Part shown: one piece after another, positions 15,873-24,541 of the stretch
Numbering within the stretch: position 1 is the stretch's first letter
How the letters are laid out: every line of letters begins with the position of its first letter
Source of the DNA: Verrucomicrobiota bacterium
GTDB taxonomy: Bacteria > Verrucomicrobiota > Verrucomicrobiia > Opitutales > Opitutaceae
Direction of reading: 5' to 3'
NCBI GenBank assembly: GCA_019136515.1
Contig: JAGVUB010000050.1
Location: forward strand, 1 to 40,219
Length of the DNA stretch: 40,219 nucleotides
Notes under the pieces: generated by a model
What the model saw: the letters and a program-made list of their open reading frames with translations, nothing else
What the model was told of the DNA's origin: nothing
The model's database searches: none
Program-made: the position numbers and the translations under genes

Positions 15873-17543
15873 ATGTCCCAACCGCTCCGTCTCGTCATCA
15901 TCGGCGGCGTTGCCGCCGGCGCCTCCGCCGCCGCCCGTGCCCGTCGTCTCTCCGAGACCGCCCAGATCACCCTGATCGAGCGCGGGCCCGACGTCTCCTT
16001 CGCCAACTGCGGACTGCCCTACTTCATCGGCGGCGAGATCGCCGACCGCGCCGCGTTGGCCGTGCAGACACCACAGACGCTCAAGGCCCTGCTCAACCTC
16101 GACGTGCGTACCGGCACAGAGGCAGTCGCGATCGATCGCACCGCCAAACGCGTCCAGCTCCGCACCCTCGCCACCGGCACCGAGGAATGGCTCCCCTACG
16201 ACAAGCTCGTGCTCGCGCCCGGCGCCGCGCCGCTGCGCCCGCCGCTCCCCGGCATCGACGACCCGCGCATCCACACGCTCCGCTCGCTCGTCGACATGGA
16301 CCGCCTCAAGGCCGCCGCCGCCCACGCCCGGAAGGTCGTCGTGATCGGCGCGGGCTTCATCGGCCTCGAGATGGTCGAGCAGTTCGTGGGTCTGAAGAAG
16401 GAGGTCGCCCTCGTCGAACTCCTCGACCAGCTCCTCCCTCCGCTCGACAAGCCCATGACGCTCCTCATGGAGGACGAGCTCAAGCGCCACGCGGTGCAAC
16501 TATACCTTGGCGACGCCATCGCCGGCTTCGCGCCCGCCGGCGGTGCGATCACCTGCCAGCTAAAATCCGGCCGCTCCCTCGCCGCCGATCTCGTCGTGCT
16601 CGCCATCGGCGTGCGCCCCGACACCGCGCTCGCCAAAGCCGCCGGCCTCGAACTCGGTCCGCGCGGCCACATTCACACCGACGCCTTCCTGCGCACCAAC
16701 GACCCCGACATCTACGCCGCGGGCGACGCCGTCGAGGTGCGCGACTTCGTCACCGGCGAGCCCACCGCCGTGCCGCTCGGCGGCCCCGCCAACCGCCAGG
16801 GCCGAGCCATCGCCGATCACATCTTCCGCCCCGCCGAGACCAGGCCGCGCCCCGGCGCGCTCGGCACCGCCATCGTCCGCGCCTTCGGCGTCGCCGCCGG
16901 CCTCACCGGCTGGAGCGAGAAACGCCTCCGCGCCGCCGGGCGTGCCTACCGCACGGTGACAGTGAACGACAACCACCACGCCGGCTACTATCCCGGTGCG
17001 CAGCCGATCATCCTCAAGCTGCTCTGGGATCCAGCCGACGGCCGCATGCTCGGCGCGCAGGCCACCGGCCTGGCCGGCGTCGACAAACGCCTCGACGTGC
17101 TCGCCACCGCCATCGCCGGCGGCCTCACCATCGACGACGTCGCCCAACTCGAACTCTCCTACGCGCCCCCCTTCGGCTCCGCGAAGGACATCGTCAACCT
17201 CGCCGGCTTCACCGCCGCCAACACCCGCGACGGCCTCGTCGTCCCGGTCGACACGTTGCCCGACGATCCCGCCGTCCAGATCGTCGATGTCCGACCGCCC
17301 GCGCTCGCCCAGAAGCATCCCGTGCCGCGCCCGAACGTGATCAACATCCCGCTCGCCGCGCTCCGCCAGCGCGCCGCCGAGCTCGATCCCGCGCGTCCCG
17401 TCGTGACCGTCTGCGCCCTCGGCAAGACCTCGTACTTCGCCGCGCGCATCCTCGCGCAGCGCGGTTTCGTCGTGCAGTCGCTCACTGGCGGCCTCCGCGC
17501 GACCGTCGACCCACGCACCCCGGCAAAACTACCCGCGCCCTGA
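15873..17543 (+). CDS. CoA-disulfide reductase/rhodanese fusion (NADH-dependent persulfide reductase type)
   Basis: A 556-residue FAD/NAD(P)-dependent pyridine nucleotide-disulfide oxidoreductase. The FAD-binding IIGGVAAGASAAARAR opens the protein and the single active-site cysteine C46 lies in S-F-A-N-C-G-L-P-Y, the CoA-disulfide reductase signature. The NAD-binding VIGAGFIGLEMVE is near residue 155, and YAAGDAVEV marks the second FAD motif. A dimerisation domain is followed by a C-terminal rhodanese (about 455-545) with cysteine C514 in V-C-A-L-G-K-T. This architecture matches Npsr/CoADR-RHD enzymes, which reduce CoA persulfide or polysulfide to H2S. It is cytoplasmic. I start at the ATG giving MSQPLRLVII; the upstream in-frame codons overlap the hairpins. 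Confidence 0.93.
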   Translation: MSQPLRLVIIGGVAAGASAAARARRLSETAQITLIERGPDVSFANCGLPYFIGGEIADRAALAVQTPQTLKALLNLDVRTGTEAVAIDRTAKRVQLRTLATGTEEWLPYDKLVLAPGAAPLRPPLPGIDDPRIHTLRSLVDMDRLKAAAAHARKVVVIGAGFIGLEMVEQFVGLKKEVALVELLDQLLPPLDKPMTLLMEDELKRHAVQLYLGDAIAGFAPAGGAITCQLKSGRSLAADLVVLAIGVRPDTALAKAAGLELGPRGHIHTDAFLRTNDPDIYAAGDAVEVRDFVTGEPTAVPLGGPANRQGRAIADHIFRPAETRPRPGALGTAIVRAFGVAAGLTGWSEKRLRAAGRAYRTVTVNDNHHAGYYPGAQPIILKLLWDPADGRMLGAQATGLAGVDKRLDVLATAIAGGLTIDDVAQLELSYAPPFGSAKDIVNLAGFTAANTRDGLVVPVDTLPDDPAVQIVDVRPPALAQKHPVPRPNVINIPLAALRQRAAELDPARPVVTVCALGKTSYFAARILAQRGFVVQSLTGGLRATVDPRTPAKLPAP

Positions 17544-17567
17544 CACCGCATAACCCTCCGCCGCACC

Positions 17568-17951
17568 ATGCCTCACTCCCGCCAGCCCTTTTCCGGTTCG
17601 TCGCATCCGCCCGCCAATCCCGAGCGGGTGACGCCCGACGAGGCCGCACGCCGCGTGGCCGCCGGCCAGGCCGTCTTGGTCGATTGCCGCGAGCCGGAGG
17701 AATGGTCCGAAACCGGCATCGTCGCCGGCGCGGCCACGCTCTCGCTCAGCGGCCTTCGCGGCGCACGCGCCGACTGGACGCGCTTCCTCGGCACCCACCG
17801 CGAACACCAGATCATTCTCTACTGCCTCTCAGGCACGCGCTCGTCCTTCGTCGCGAGGGCGCTGGCCGCGGAGGGCTACCGCACCGCCGATGCCGGCGGC
17901 CTTCAAGGCTGGCTCGCTGCCGGCCAGAAACTCGTTCCTTGGGCCGATTGA
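17568..17951 (+). CDS. Cytoplasmic single-domain rhodanese
   Basis: A 127-residue sulfurtransferase with no signal peptide or membrane helix. The rhodanese domain has VLVDCREPEEW and the active-site loop C-L-S-G-T-R-S, nucleophile C86. C40 in VDCRE is an extra cysteine close to the active-site face. It follows the reductase by 24 bp and precedes the next rhodanese by 2 bp, so all three are surely cotranscribed. A cytoplasmic rhodanese beside a persulfide reductase would pass sulfane sulfur to CoA or glutathione for reduction; this is inferred. Confidence 0.9.
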   Translation: MPHSRQPFSGSSHPPANPERVTPDEAARRVAAGQAVLVDCREPEEWSETGIVAGAATLSLSGLRGARADWTRFLGTHREHQIILYCLSGTRSSFVARALAAEGYRTADAGGLQGWLAAGQKLVPWAD

Positions 17952-17953
17952 CC

Positions 17954-18370
17954 ATGCGCCAACTGCTCACCCTCCTCCTCCCGTTCATCGTCGGGCTGGT
18001 TGCCTGCTCGGCCGATGTCGCCCGACTCACGCCCGCCGAGGCCGCGCAACGTGTCACCGCCGGCACCGCCGTGCTGATCGACGTTCGCGAGTCCGCCGAG
18101 TGGGCACAGACCGGGATCGTCGCCGGCGCGACTCCGCTCGCGCTGAGCGACCTCCGCGGCGAGCGCCGCGACTGGAGGCCGTTCCTCGCCGCCCACAAGG
18201 ATCGCGAGCTGATCCTCTACTGCCGCACCGGCAACCGTTCCGGCCAAGCCGCCGCGATCCTCGCCGCCGAGGGCTACCGCACCGCCAACGCCGGCGGCCT
18301 GCGCGATTGGCTCGCCGCCGGCCAGAAAACCGTGCCCGCCCCGGGAGTACCGTCCACCGAGCGGAAGTGA
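17954..18370 (+). CDS. Lipoprotein rhodanese (periplasmic)
   Basis: A 138-residue protein with a signal peptide ending in the lipobox L-V-A-C (C18) and one rhodanese domain, VLIDVRESAEW and loop C-R-T-G-N-R-S (nucleophile C90). It lies only 2 bp past the previous rhodanese stop. With it the locus encodes a membrane-anchored, a cytoplasmic and a lipid-anchored rhodanese plus a reductase-fused one, covering both sides of the inner membrane. The R-T-G-N-R-S loop is typical of PspE-like enzymes. It is the last gene of the plus-strand run and converges with the GH3 gene 38 bp away. Confidence 0.9.
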   Translation: MRQLLTLLLPFIVGLVACSADVARLTPAEAAQRVTAGTAVLIDVRESAEWAQTGIVAGATPLALSDLRGERRDWRPFLAAHKDRELILYCRTGNRSGQAAAILAAEGYRTANAGGLRDWLAAGQKTVPAPGVPSTERK

Positions 18371-18408
18371 GCGGGTGGTTCACTCGCCCTCAGATCGCCA
18401 CGGCCAGA

Positions 18409-20103
18409 TCACTCTCCGTTAGTGGCCGTCTGCCACCACGGCGCGCCTGACGGAGCTAAGCGACAGTCCAGCGCCGGTATCTTGATCGTGCCGATTCGGG
18501 CGCCCCGCCGCACCTCCGCCTCGCGAAAACTTCGAGCTCCATCGCGAACCAATACGCCCCGTAGAGGCGCCAACTGACCGCGATTGCGAGCATGGTCGTA
18601 GTGATAGTTCCGCCGCAGGCAGCGCTCAACCCGCTCGCACCAGTGCGGCAATGCCGCCTGTGCCGCCGCAGTCTGCTCGACTTCGAGCAGAAGGAGGTAG
18701 CCGACCAACGCCCGCCCGGCACAGCCAGGCTCGGGTACCACCATCGCAAAGAGGAGTTCGATGCCGTCATCAAGCCACACCTCCGCCAGCGCCTCCGCGA
18801 CATGCCGCTCGGCGAGCTTCTCCCCAACCATGTCGCTGACCGCGTTGTCTTTGCCGAGAAACTCAAGGCACGGGGTGGCGTGGCAGAAGTCCACCACCTT
18901 CACGCGATCATGCAGGCGATAGCGCCAGAGCCCTCCGCCGGTCGTCAGCACCACCGAGTACTCCTGCCCGAGCACCAGCTTCCACACCGGCACAGCGACT
19001 CCGTCTTCGGACCGGACGAATTCAAGATAATGCGAGGCCACGGCGCACGGTCGCTTTCGTCCACAGCCCGTCGGTAGGGAAACACATCCCTCCGTCGCAA
19101 GCAGGCCTTTCGGTTGAACGATCGTGCGGGGGAAGAGTCGACGCAGATCGGCTAGCCAAGGCTCGGACCGCGGCCCGGCCCAGCAACTGATGACCTCCAG
19201 TTTCGGCCAAACCTGCGCGAGGCGCTCGGGGTGTCGGGCGAGATCGAGTGCTTCCAGTTCGTCGGCACGGCGCCGGTCACTCCGGAATCGTCGCCCGAGC
19301 GATTCACGGGGTTGGGCATCGGTCGCTTTCCCTGCCGGGAGTGTTCCGCTTCGCAGTGCAACGAGAATCTCCGGAAGATGCCGTGGCAGCGAGGCCAGCA
19401 GCACGGCTAGAAATGACGGATGCCACACCGAGATCAGCCGAAGGTTCCGATCCGCGAGGAGAAAAAGCAGCGTGAGACCGGTGAACGATTCCGGATCGGT
19501 GACGTCCCTGAGGTCGGCGGGATTGGCAAGGATACCTCGCGCCACGGTCCGCCCAAGCACGCCGAGATAGTCCGCATCGTCCGAGAAGCCAATCGGCACG
19601 TGACCATCGGCTCGTGGTGACTCGAGCGCCATCGGTGTGTTGGGGCTCACTGCCCAATAATGCCGGCCGAGCAGCAGGCGGGGATGCGCGAGAAGGAGCC
19701 ACGCGATCCACGGTTGCACCGCTGCGGCAAACTCGCGGCGAAGACTCGGCGAAACCGGGATCAACTTCGGAGCACCGGACGAACCACTGGTGGGCTCGAG
19801 CAGTTCGGGGCGCTCGGCCGCCAGAGAGAAGTCGTGCCCCTCGCGCGCAGCCCGGATCGAGCCCTCGAAAGCCTCATACTCTGCCAGCGGCACTCGTGCG
19901 GAGAACTCCGCCGGCGTCCGGATCGCGGCAAAGTCGTGCGCCTGGCCGAACGCAGTACCGCGGTTGGCCTTCAGCAGTCGTCGCAGCACCCGTTCCTGGG
20001 CGCGACGGGGATGCCGCAGGGCCCACTGGAAACGCAGCCAGCCCGGGAACGAGGCGAGCAGCCAGAGCAGCTGGCAGGCGAAGGTCGCGGCGTCTCTCAG
20101 CAT
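18409..20103 (-). CDS. GH3 family acyl-adenylating enzyme
   Basis: A 564-residue member of the GH3 branch of the ANL adenylate-forming superfamily, known in plants for joining amino acids to jasmonate or auxin. The ATP-binding loop T-S-G-S-S-G-A-P-K lies near residue 110. The second motif L-L-A-T-E-G sits at mid-protein, and GLWRYRLHDRV and EFLGKDNAVSDMVGEK form the adenylate and hinge motifs. N-terminal FPGWLRFQWALRHPRRAQE is a usual bacterial GH3 opening. In bacteria such genes have poorly known substrates. It is the last gene of a nine-gene operon and overlaps the preceding gene by 7 bp. Here it probably activates a carboxylate made by the pathway and transfers it to an amine. Confidence 0.88.
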   Translation of the reverse strand: MLRDAATFACQLLWLLASFPGWLRFQWALRHPRRAQERVLRRLLKANRGTAFGQAHDFAAIRTPAEFSARVPLAEYEAFEGSIRAAREGHDFSLAAERPELLEPTSGSSGAPKLIPVSPSLRREFAAAVQPWIAWLLLAHPRLLLGRHYWAVSPNTPMALESPRADGHVPIGFSDDADYLGVLGRTVARGILANPADLRDVTDPESFTGLTLLFLLADRNLRLISVWHPSFLAVLLASLPRHLPEILVALRSGTLPAGKATDAQPRESLGRRFRSDRRRADELEALDLARHPERLAQVWPKLEVISCWAGPRSEPWLADLRRLFPRTIVQPKGLLATEGCVSLPTGCGRKRPCAVASHYLEFVRSEDGVAVPVWKLVLGQEYSVVLTTGGGLWRYRLHDRVKVVDFCHATPCLEFLGKDNAVSDMVGEKLAERHVAEALAEVWLDDGIELLFAMVVPEPGCAGRALVGYLLLLEVEQTAAAQAALPHWCERVERCLRRNYHYDHARNRGQLAPLRGVLVRDGARSFREAEVRRGARIGTIKIPALDCRLAPSGAPWWQTATNGE

Positions 20104-20822
20104 ACCCAGACCGGATGCGAGCTGCGGATCACGCGTTGTCCGTAGCTGTTGAGGTTGTCGCGGCGGATCGGCGCGAGGCAGGCCAGTTCGTCGCCGCGGG
20201 CATAACCGGGGTTTCGTGAGAGGAAGAACGCGACGTGCCGATCGTCGAGTCGCCCGGGCGGAATCTCGGCGAGCGCGGGGGCGAGTCGATCTGCACCCGC
20301 GACGCGGACCAGACCGCTGGCCGCGTCGTACCCAGGGCCAAATTTCCGCCAGGCCACGGCATCGATCAAACGTTGTACCTCCGGAGGCGTGGCGTGATCC
20401 GGTGACGGCCAGAAGCGTTCGAAGAACACCGGCAGGAACCGGTAGGTGCGGAATCCTTTCGAGATCAGGAACCAGTAGAGCGCTCCCTCGCCATGCTGCT
20501 CGATCAGCCGGAGCATGAGGTGGCCGAAACAGCCGGGTAGCAGCGGGGTGTTTGCATGCGCCCGCTCGACGATCGTGTCACCGCTAAACAGGAATCGGGC
20601 GCCGCCAAGTTCTTCGATCGGCGGCAGCAACTTCTGCGTGGAGAATCCCGCCAACCGGCCCCCGTCGGTGAGCAGGAGGATCACCCAGTCCTTCTCCGCG
20701 AGATCCGCGAAGAAACGCGTGCGCTCGACACCGTCGAAGTGCCGCTGGTGCAGCGCCAGCATCTCCTCCGCGGTCTGAGCCGGCAGCAACGAGCGGGCGA
20801 CGATCTCTGCGGTGAGGCTCAT
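20097..20822 (-). CDS. Protein of unknown function, possibly GNAT-like
   Basis: A 241-residue soluble protein that I cannot place with certainty. An alternating strand pattern with V-I-L-L-L-T-D-G-G-R-L-A-G-F-S-T (about 47-63), then FLFSGDTIVE and a helix LMLRLIEQHGEG, recalls the middle of a GNAT acyltransferase. The second half (about 130-240) has no motif I know. Its start is 1 bp past the stop of the preceding gene and its end overlaps the GH3 start, so it is translationally coupled to both. Co-occurrence with GH3 suggests it handles the same acyl or amino substrate. No signal peptide or membrane helix is seen. Confidence 0.75.
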   Translation of the reverse strand: MSLTAEIVARSLLPAQTAEEMLALHQRHFDGVERTRFFADLAEKDWVILLLTDGGRLAGFSTQKLLPPIEELGGARFLFSGDTIVERAHANTPLLPGCFGHLMLRLIEQHGEGALYWFLISKGFRTYRFLPVFFERFWPSPDHATPPEVQRLIDAVAWRKFGPGYDAASGLVRVAGADRLAPALAEIPPGRLDDRHVAFFLSRNPGYARGDELACLAPIRRDNLNSYGQRVIRSSHPVWVC

Positions 20823-20823
20823 G

Positions 20824-21927
20824 CTACAGCAGGGCGGTTTCGAGGTGGGGGATGCGGTGCGGATCGAGGCCGGCGGCGAAGGCTGCACCGTCTTCCCAGT
20901 TCACGAGGTAGAGCCGGCTGGCGTAGTCGAACTTGGGAAAATTCGCCAATGCCGCCCGCAGCGGATCGCGCTCATGCAAGCCGACGACGAAGCAGGCGTG
21001 GGTGCCGTCCTTCCAATCGGCGTGGAAACGTTCGAGCAGGGCGGCGAAGACACCGACGTCGTCGCCGCGCACGCAGGGCAGCGCGAGGTGGAAGAAACGG
21101 AGCTTGCCACCCGAAGGCGGCAGCGCAGGTCGGCCGAGCGCGGCGAGCCCGAGGTTGCCGAGCGGACGCAGCAGGCGCAGCAGCGGATCGTAGCCTGTCA
21201 CCACGGTCTGGCGATACGCCGACTGATCCCAGGCCGCGGCGACACCGACGATCTCGCCGCCGCGGAGCGCGACGCGGAAGTCCGCCGGCCGGAGGCCACT
21301 CCAGAGCGGCGTGTCGAAGTCGCCGGCTTCGACCACAGGGAAAAACTGACGCCGAGGCCCCTCCGAGCGCAGAAAGTCGAGTAGCGCCGGCCACGCGATC
21401 TCGGCGCCGGAGCGGATCTCGATGCCACCGGAAGGCGGTGCCGGTTTGCGCCGTCTGGAGAGGAACACCGCGCTCGTGATAAACCGCCCGTGATCGACGT
21501 ATGCCGGCAGGCCGGCGCGAGCACTGGTGAGCGCAGCCTCGGCTGTCTCGTTGCCCTCGATAATCGTTGTCAGGTACGCCGGCGTTCGGCGGTCGGCCTC
21601 GTGTAGCTGGCGAAGAAAGCGGAAGCCCTGCGCCAACCCGAGCGCCCCGCGCACCCGCGGGAGCGAGCGCAGGCCGGAGAGGTAGCCCAGTTCGGTCGGG
21701 CGGCCGTTCACATACCGTCGCCGTATGCTGCGAACGCCGCAGCCGGCGACGGTCCCGGTGGCGTCGGTCGCGACGAGGGTCTGGCTGTTTTCGCCGAGCA
21801 CGGCGTGAGCGTTGGCCCAGCTCGGTTCCGAGGCGAACGCCAGTCGGATCCGCCCCGGCATCGGCTGGTCGCGTTGGAGGTGGCGCAACGCTGCGTCGTG
21901 CTCCGCGGTGGCGAGCGCGAACCTCAC
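20824..21927 (-). CDS. GNAT-like acyltransferase
   Basis: A 367-residue protein that looks like a GNAT-fold acyltransferase, perhaps two GNAT domains in tandem. The first half has IRLAFASEPSW, TLVATDATGTVAGCGV and ELGYLSGLRSLPRVRG, then GFRFLRQLHEADRRTPAYLTTI, which fits strands 3-5 of the fold with an acetyl-CoA loop R-V-R-G-A-L-G. The second half again has FRVALRGGEIVGVAAAWD. I take the GTG at 21927, which overlaps the previous stop (GTGA) and begins VRFALAT; the longer frame upstream is out of register with the radical SAM gene. GNAT proteins move acyl or aminoacyl groups from CoA or tRNA to amines. The substrate is not known. Confidence 0.75.
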   Translation of the reverse strand: MRFALATAEHDAALRHLQRDQPMPGRIRLAFASEPSWANAHAVLGENSQTLVATDATGTVAGCGVRSIRRRYVNGRPTELGYLSGLRSLPRVRGALGLAQGFRFLRQLHEADRRTPAYLTTIIEGNETAEAALTSARAGLPAYVDHGRFITSAVFLSRRRKPAPPSGGIEIRSGAEIAWPALLDFLRSEGPRRQFFPVVEAGDFDTPLWSGLRPADFRVALRGGEIVGVAAAWDQSAYRQTVVTGYDPLLRLLRPLGNLGLAALGRPALPPSGGKLRFFHLALPCVRGDDVGVFAALLERFHADWKDGTHACFVVGLHERDPLRAALANFPKFDYASRLYLVNWEDGAAFAAGLDPHRIPHLETALL

Positions 21928-23303
21928 GACGCCCCCTCCGTGAGGCCGAAGGGCAGACCCTGCCGACGCACGACCTCGCGTTGGTGTAGGAGATTCTGGG
22001 CCAGGAACACGAGCGCCTTGTACGGAGTGCGGCAGTTGGCGCGGAGGTCGGTCGCGCGGCGTGCAAGCGACGCCAGCGAGTAGAAGCGACGGCGGTGCTC
22101 CTCGCAGAGGTCGGCCAGCAGCCGCGGTGACAGCTGCGCCGGTTGGAAAACCACTTCGCCGAAGCGTCCCTCCGGTTCGAGCCACCAGTGGGGGGAAAGC
22201 AGGCGCCCCTCGGCCGCCATCCGCTCATACAGCGGCGTGCCGGGAAACGGCACGAGGTGGTTGAAGGCGGTGAAGAAGAAGCGTTGCTCGAGGGCGAACT
22301 CGTACACCCGACGGAAGGTCTCGGGCGTGTCGTGGTCGTAGCCGAATACAAAGGTCGCGTAGATCGCCAGCCCATGGTCGCGGAAGGCGCGGATGGCGTG
22401 CGGGTAGTCGCGAGCGCCGAGGTTCACCGTCTTGCCCATCGCGGTGAGCGTGGGCGCGTCGAGCGATTCGAAGCCGATGAGCACGCCCTCGCAACCGGAG
22501 CGCCGCATGAGCCCGAGCAGCTCGCGGTCGGCGGCGATATGCAGGCTCACCTGCCCAATCCACGAGCGGCGCAGCGGGATCAGCGCCTCGCACAACTGCC
22601 TTAGCCGCACCGGATCGGAGCCGACGTTGTCGTCGACGAAGAACACCGGCTTGCGTAGCCGGCGGACCTCCTCGACGACCTCGGCCACCGGGCGCTCGCG
22701 GCAGCTGCGCCGGAACATCGCGCTGATCGAGCAGAACTCGCAATGGAACCGGCAGCCGCGCGAGGTCTCGACGAGCGACACCATTCCGTAACGTCGTTGG
22801 CCGAAGATCGAACGATCCGGACGCAGCCCCTCCAGCGAGGGTCGGGCGGCTTCGTAGCGGGCACGAAGTTTCCCCTGGGCCGCATCCGCCAGCACTGCGG
22901 ACCACACCGGCTCCGCCTCGCCGACGACCACGGCATCGGCATGGCGCGCCGCCTCCTCCGGCAGGAGCGTCGGGTGGAAACCACCGAGCACCACGGGCAC
23001 GCCGCGGGCGCGGTAGCGGGCGGCGATCTGGTAGGCGCGGCGGGCGGTGTAGGTCTCGACGGTGAGGCACACGAGATCGGTCGGCGCCGCGTAGTCGATC
23101 GCCTCGAGCCGGTCGTCGAAGAACGTGCGACGCACCTCCCGCGGCGTGAGACCGGAGAGCATGGCGATGCCCAGCGGCTCCATGCGCCAGGATGCCGGAT
23201 ACGAGGAACCGTCGACCTTCCGGCCGACGCTGGGCTGGATCAGGGTGAGGTGCGTGGCGGGACGAGTTCGGGTTTGGGGGTGTGCAGGCCGAAGTGCCGG
23301 CAC
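21924..23303 (-). CDS. B12-binding-type radical SAM protein
   Basis: A 459-residue (from the chosen start) class B-type radical SAM enzyme. A Rossmann-like cobalamin-type domain (about 18-140; LTLIQPSVGRK, VLGGFHPTLLPEEA, ADAVVVGEAE) precedes the radical SAM barrel with C-x3-C-x2-C at C184, C188 and C191 (GCRFHCEFC). The canonical D-x-H-x-x-G cobalamin motif is not evident, as in many relatives. Such proteins typically methylate unactivated carbons or rearrange lipids. The start is uncertain: no ATG lies near the conserved HLTLIQPSVG. The best is a GTG at 23303, inside the upstream gene's 3' end, giving a 64-bp overlap. It is coupled to the GNAT gene by GTGA. Confidence 0.85.
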   Translation of the reverse strand: MPALRPAHPQTRTRPATHLTLIQPSVGRKVDGSSYPASWRMEPLGIAMLSGLTPREVRRTFFDDRLEAIDYAAPTDLVCLTVETYTARRAYQIAARYRARGVPVVLGGFHPTLLPEEAARHADAVVVGEAEPVWSAVLADAAQGKLRARYEAARPSLEGLRPDRSIFGQRRYGMVSLVETSRGCRFHCEFCSISAMFRRSCRERPVAEVVEEVRRLRKPVFFVDDNVGSDPVRLRQLCEALIPLRRSWIGQVSLHIAADRELLGLMRRSGCEGVLIGFESLDAPTLTAMGKTVNLGARDYPHAIRAFRDHGLAIYATFVFGYDHDTPETFRRVYEFALEQRFFFTAFNHLVPFPGTPLYERMAAEGRLLSPHWWLEPEGRFGEVVFQPAQLSPRLLADLCEEHRRRFYSLASLARRATDLRANCRTPYKALVFLAQNLLHQREVVRRQGLPFGLTEGAS

Positions 23304-24541
23304 ACCGGCGCGGTGCCGGCGGCGAGCAACACATGATCGGCGCAGCGGGCGAGCCGCTGCTCGTCGAGGAAATCCGGCGAACAGAACGAGGTGAAACCGA
23401 GCAGCATCAGCCGGCGGTTGACGCGCCCGGGCATCAGTCCGAGCAAGGCCGCCAGCGACTCGCACCCATGCCCGAGGCGCGGGCTGCGCAGCAACGCCCC
23501 GGCCGCGCGCAGCCGTGTGAGCCAGCCGTCGCGGTAGCCGGTCAAGGCCTGAACCAAGCGGGCGATGTCCAGCGCGCTCTCGGCCGGCACCAGTTCCTCG
23601 CCACGGCGCAACGCGAAGAGCAGCGCCCCGCAATCGGGATGGATCGCGAGCCCCCCCGCCGGAATCCGCGGCACCACGTGGAGATGTCGGGCCGTCGCGC
23701 CGGCTACCACGCTCGCGCGCAGGACCTCCCCGATCATCGCCTCGCGCGACACACCGGCCAGTCCCTCCGGATACCGACCGGCCGGCACCATCGCCTGGAA
23801 TAGCACGAGCGAAGGCAGCACCGGCAGACCCGCCGCCCAGCGCACGATGGCGCCGAGCTCGGGCAGATTCAGCCGGGTCACCGTTACGGTCAGCGAATAC
23901 GGCAGACGCGCCTCGACCAGATGTCGTATCGCACGCTGCTTCAGCTCCACGTCGTCGCGCCCGCGCAGGCGGCGCAGCGTTTCGGGCACCAAGGTGTCGA
24001 ACTGGAGGTTCATGTGCGTGAGCCCGGCTACCTTCAACCGGCGCGCCAGCGCCGGCTCGTCGGCCAACCGCTGGCCGTTGGTCACCAATGACACCGTGAG
24101 ACCGAGGCCGCGGAGGCCGGAGATGATCGCTTCGAGCTCCGGATGTACAGTCGGTTCGCCGCCAAGCAGAATCAGCCGACGCAGCCCGCGGCGTTTCGCG
24201 TCTCTCGCCCGGCGGAGGCACTCGGCGACCGGCAGATGAGCGCCGCCTTCGTCCGGGCCCGAGCCGGCATAGCAGACCGGACACCGCCAGTTGCACGACT
24301 CGGTGATGTACAACTGCGCCCGCGGCAACGGATCGTCCGAGGTGCGGGAACGGTCCGCCGTTTCGCAATCGAGTGCGCGTAACCGGAGGAACAGATCCGC
24401 ATCGTCGGTCAGTTCGACCGGCGGCGGTCCTTCCGGGCATTCGCTCATGCCCAAGACGCGGTTACCCTCGCGCACCAGCCGCGCCGCATGCACCGCCCGG
24501 CAGCGTGGGCAGTGGACCGTCGTTGTGCCGAGGTCCGTCAC
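23240..24541 (-). CDS. Radical SAM protein with N-terminal Cys motif
   Basis: A 433-residue radical SAM protein. The N-terminus has C11-P-R-C14 and a further C35-P, a zinc-ribbon-like arrangement. The SAM motif is C83, C87 and C90 (SCNWRCPVC) with GGEPT some 45 residues later. An N-terminal Cys knuckle before the barrel is reminiscent of MJ0619/Tes-like (class D-type) radical SAM enzymes, which alkylate sp3 carbons of cofactors or lipids. The C-terminal third adds cysteines (HPDCGALLFAL, GHGCESLAAL, FCSPDFLDEQ, VCRHFG) that could bind further clusters. The GTG start overlaps the preceding stop (GTGA). The family match is by pattern only, so a SPASM-like alternative remains open. Confidence 0.82.
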   Translation of the reverse strand: MTDLGTTTVHCPRCRAVHAARLVREGNRVLGMSECPEGPPPVELTDDADLFLRLRALDCETADRSRTSDDPLPRAQLYITESCNWRCPVCYAGSGPDEGGAHLPVAECLRRARDAKRRGLRRLILLGGEPTVHPELEAIISGLRGLGLTVSLVTNGQRLADEPALARRLKVAGLTHMNLQFDTLVPETLRRLRGRDDVELKQRAIRHLVEARLPYSLTVTVTRLNLPELGAIVRWAAGLPVLPSLVLFQAMVPAGRYPEGLAGVSREAMIGEVLRASVVAGATARHLHVVPRIPAGGLAIHPDCGALLFALRRGEELVPAESALDIARLVQALTGYRDGWLTRLRAAGALLRSPRLGHGCESLAALLGLMPGRVNRRLMLLGFTSFCSPDFLDEQRLARCADHVLLAAGTAPVCRHFGLHTPKPELVPPRTSP

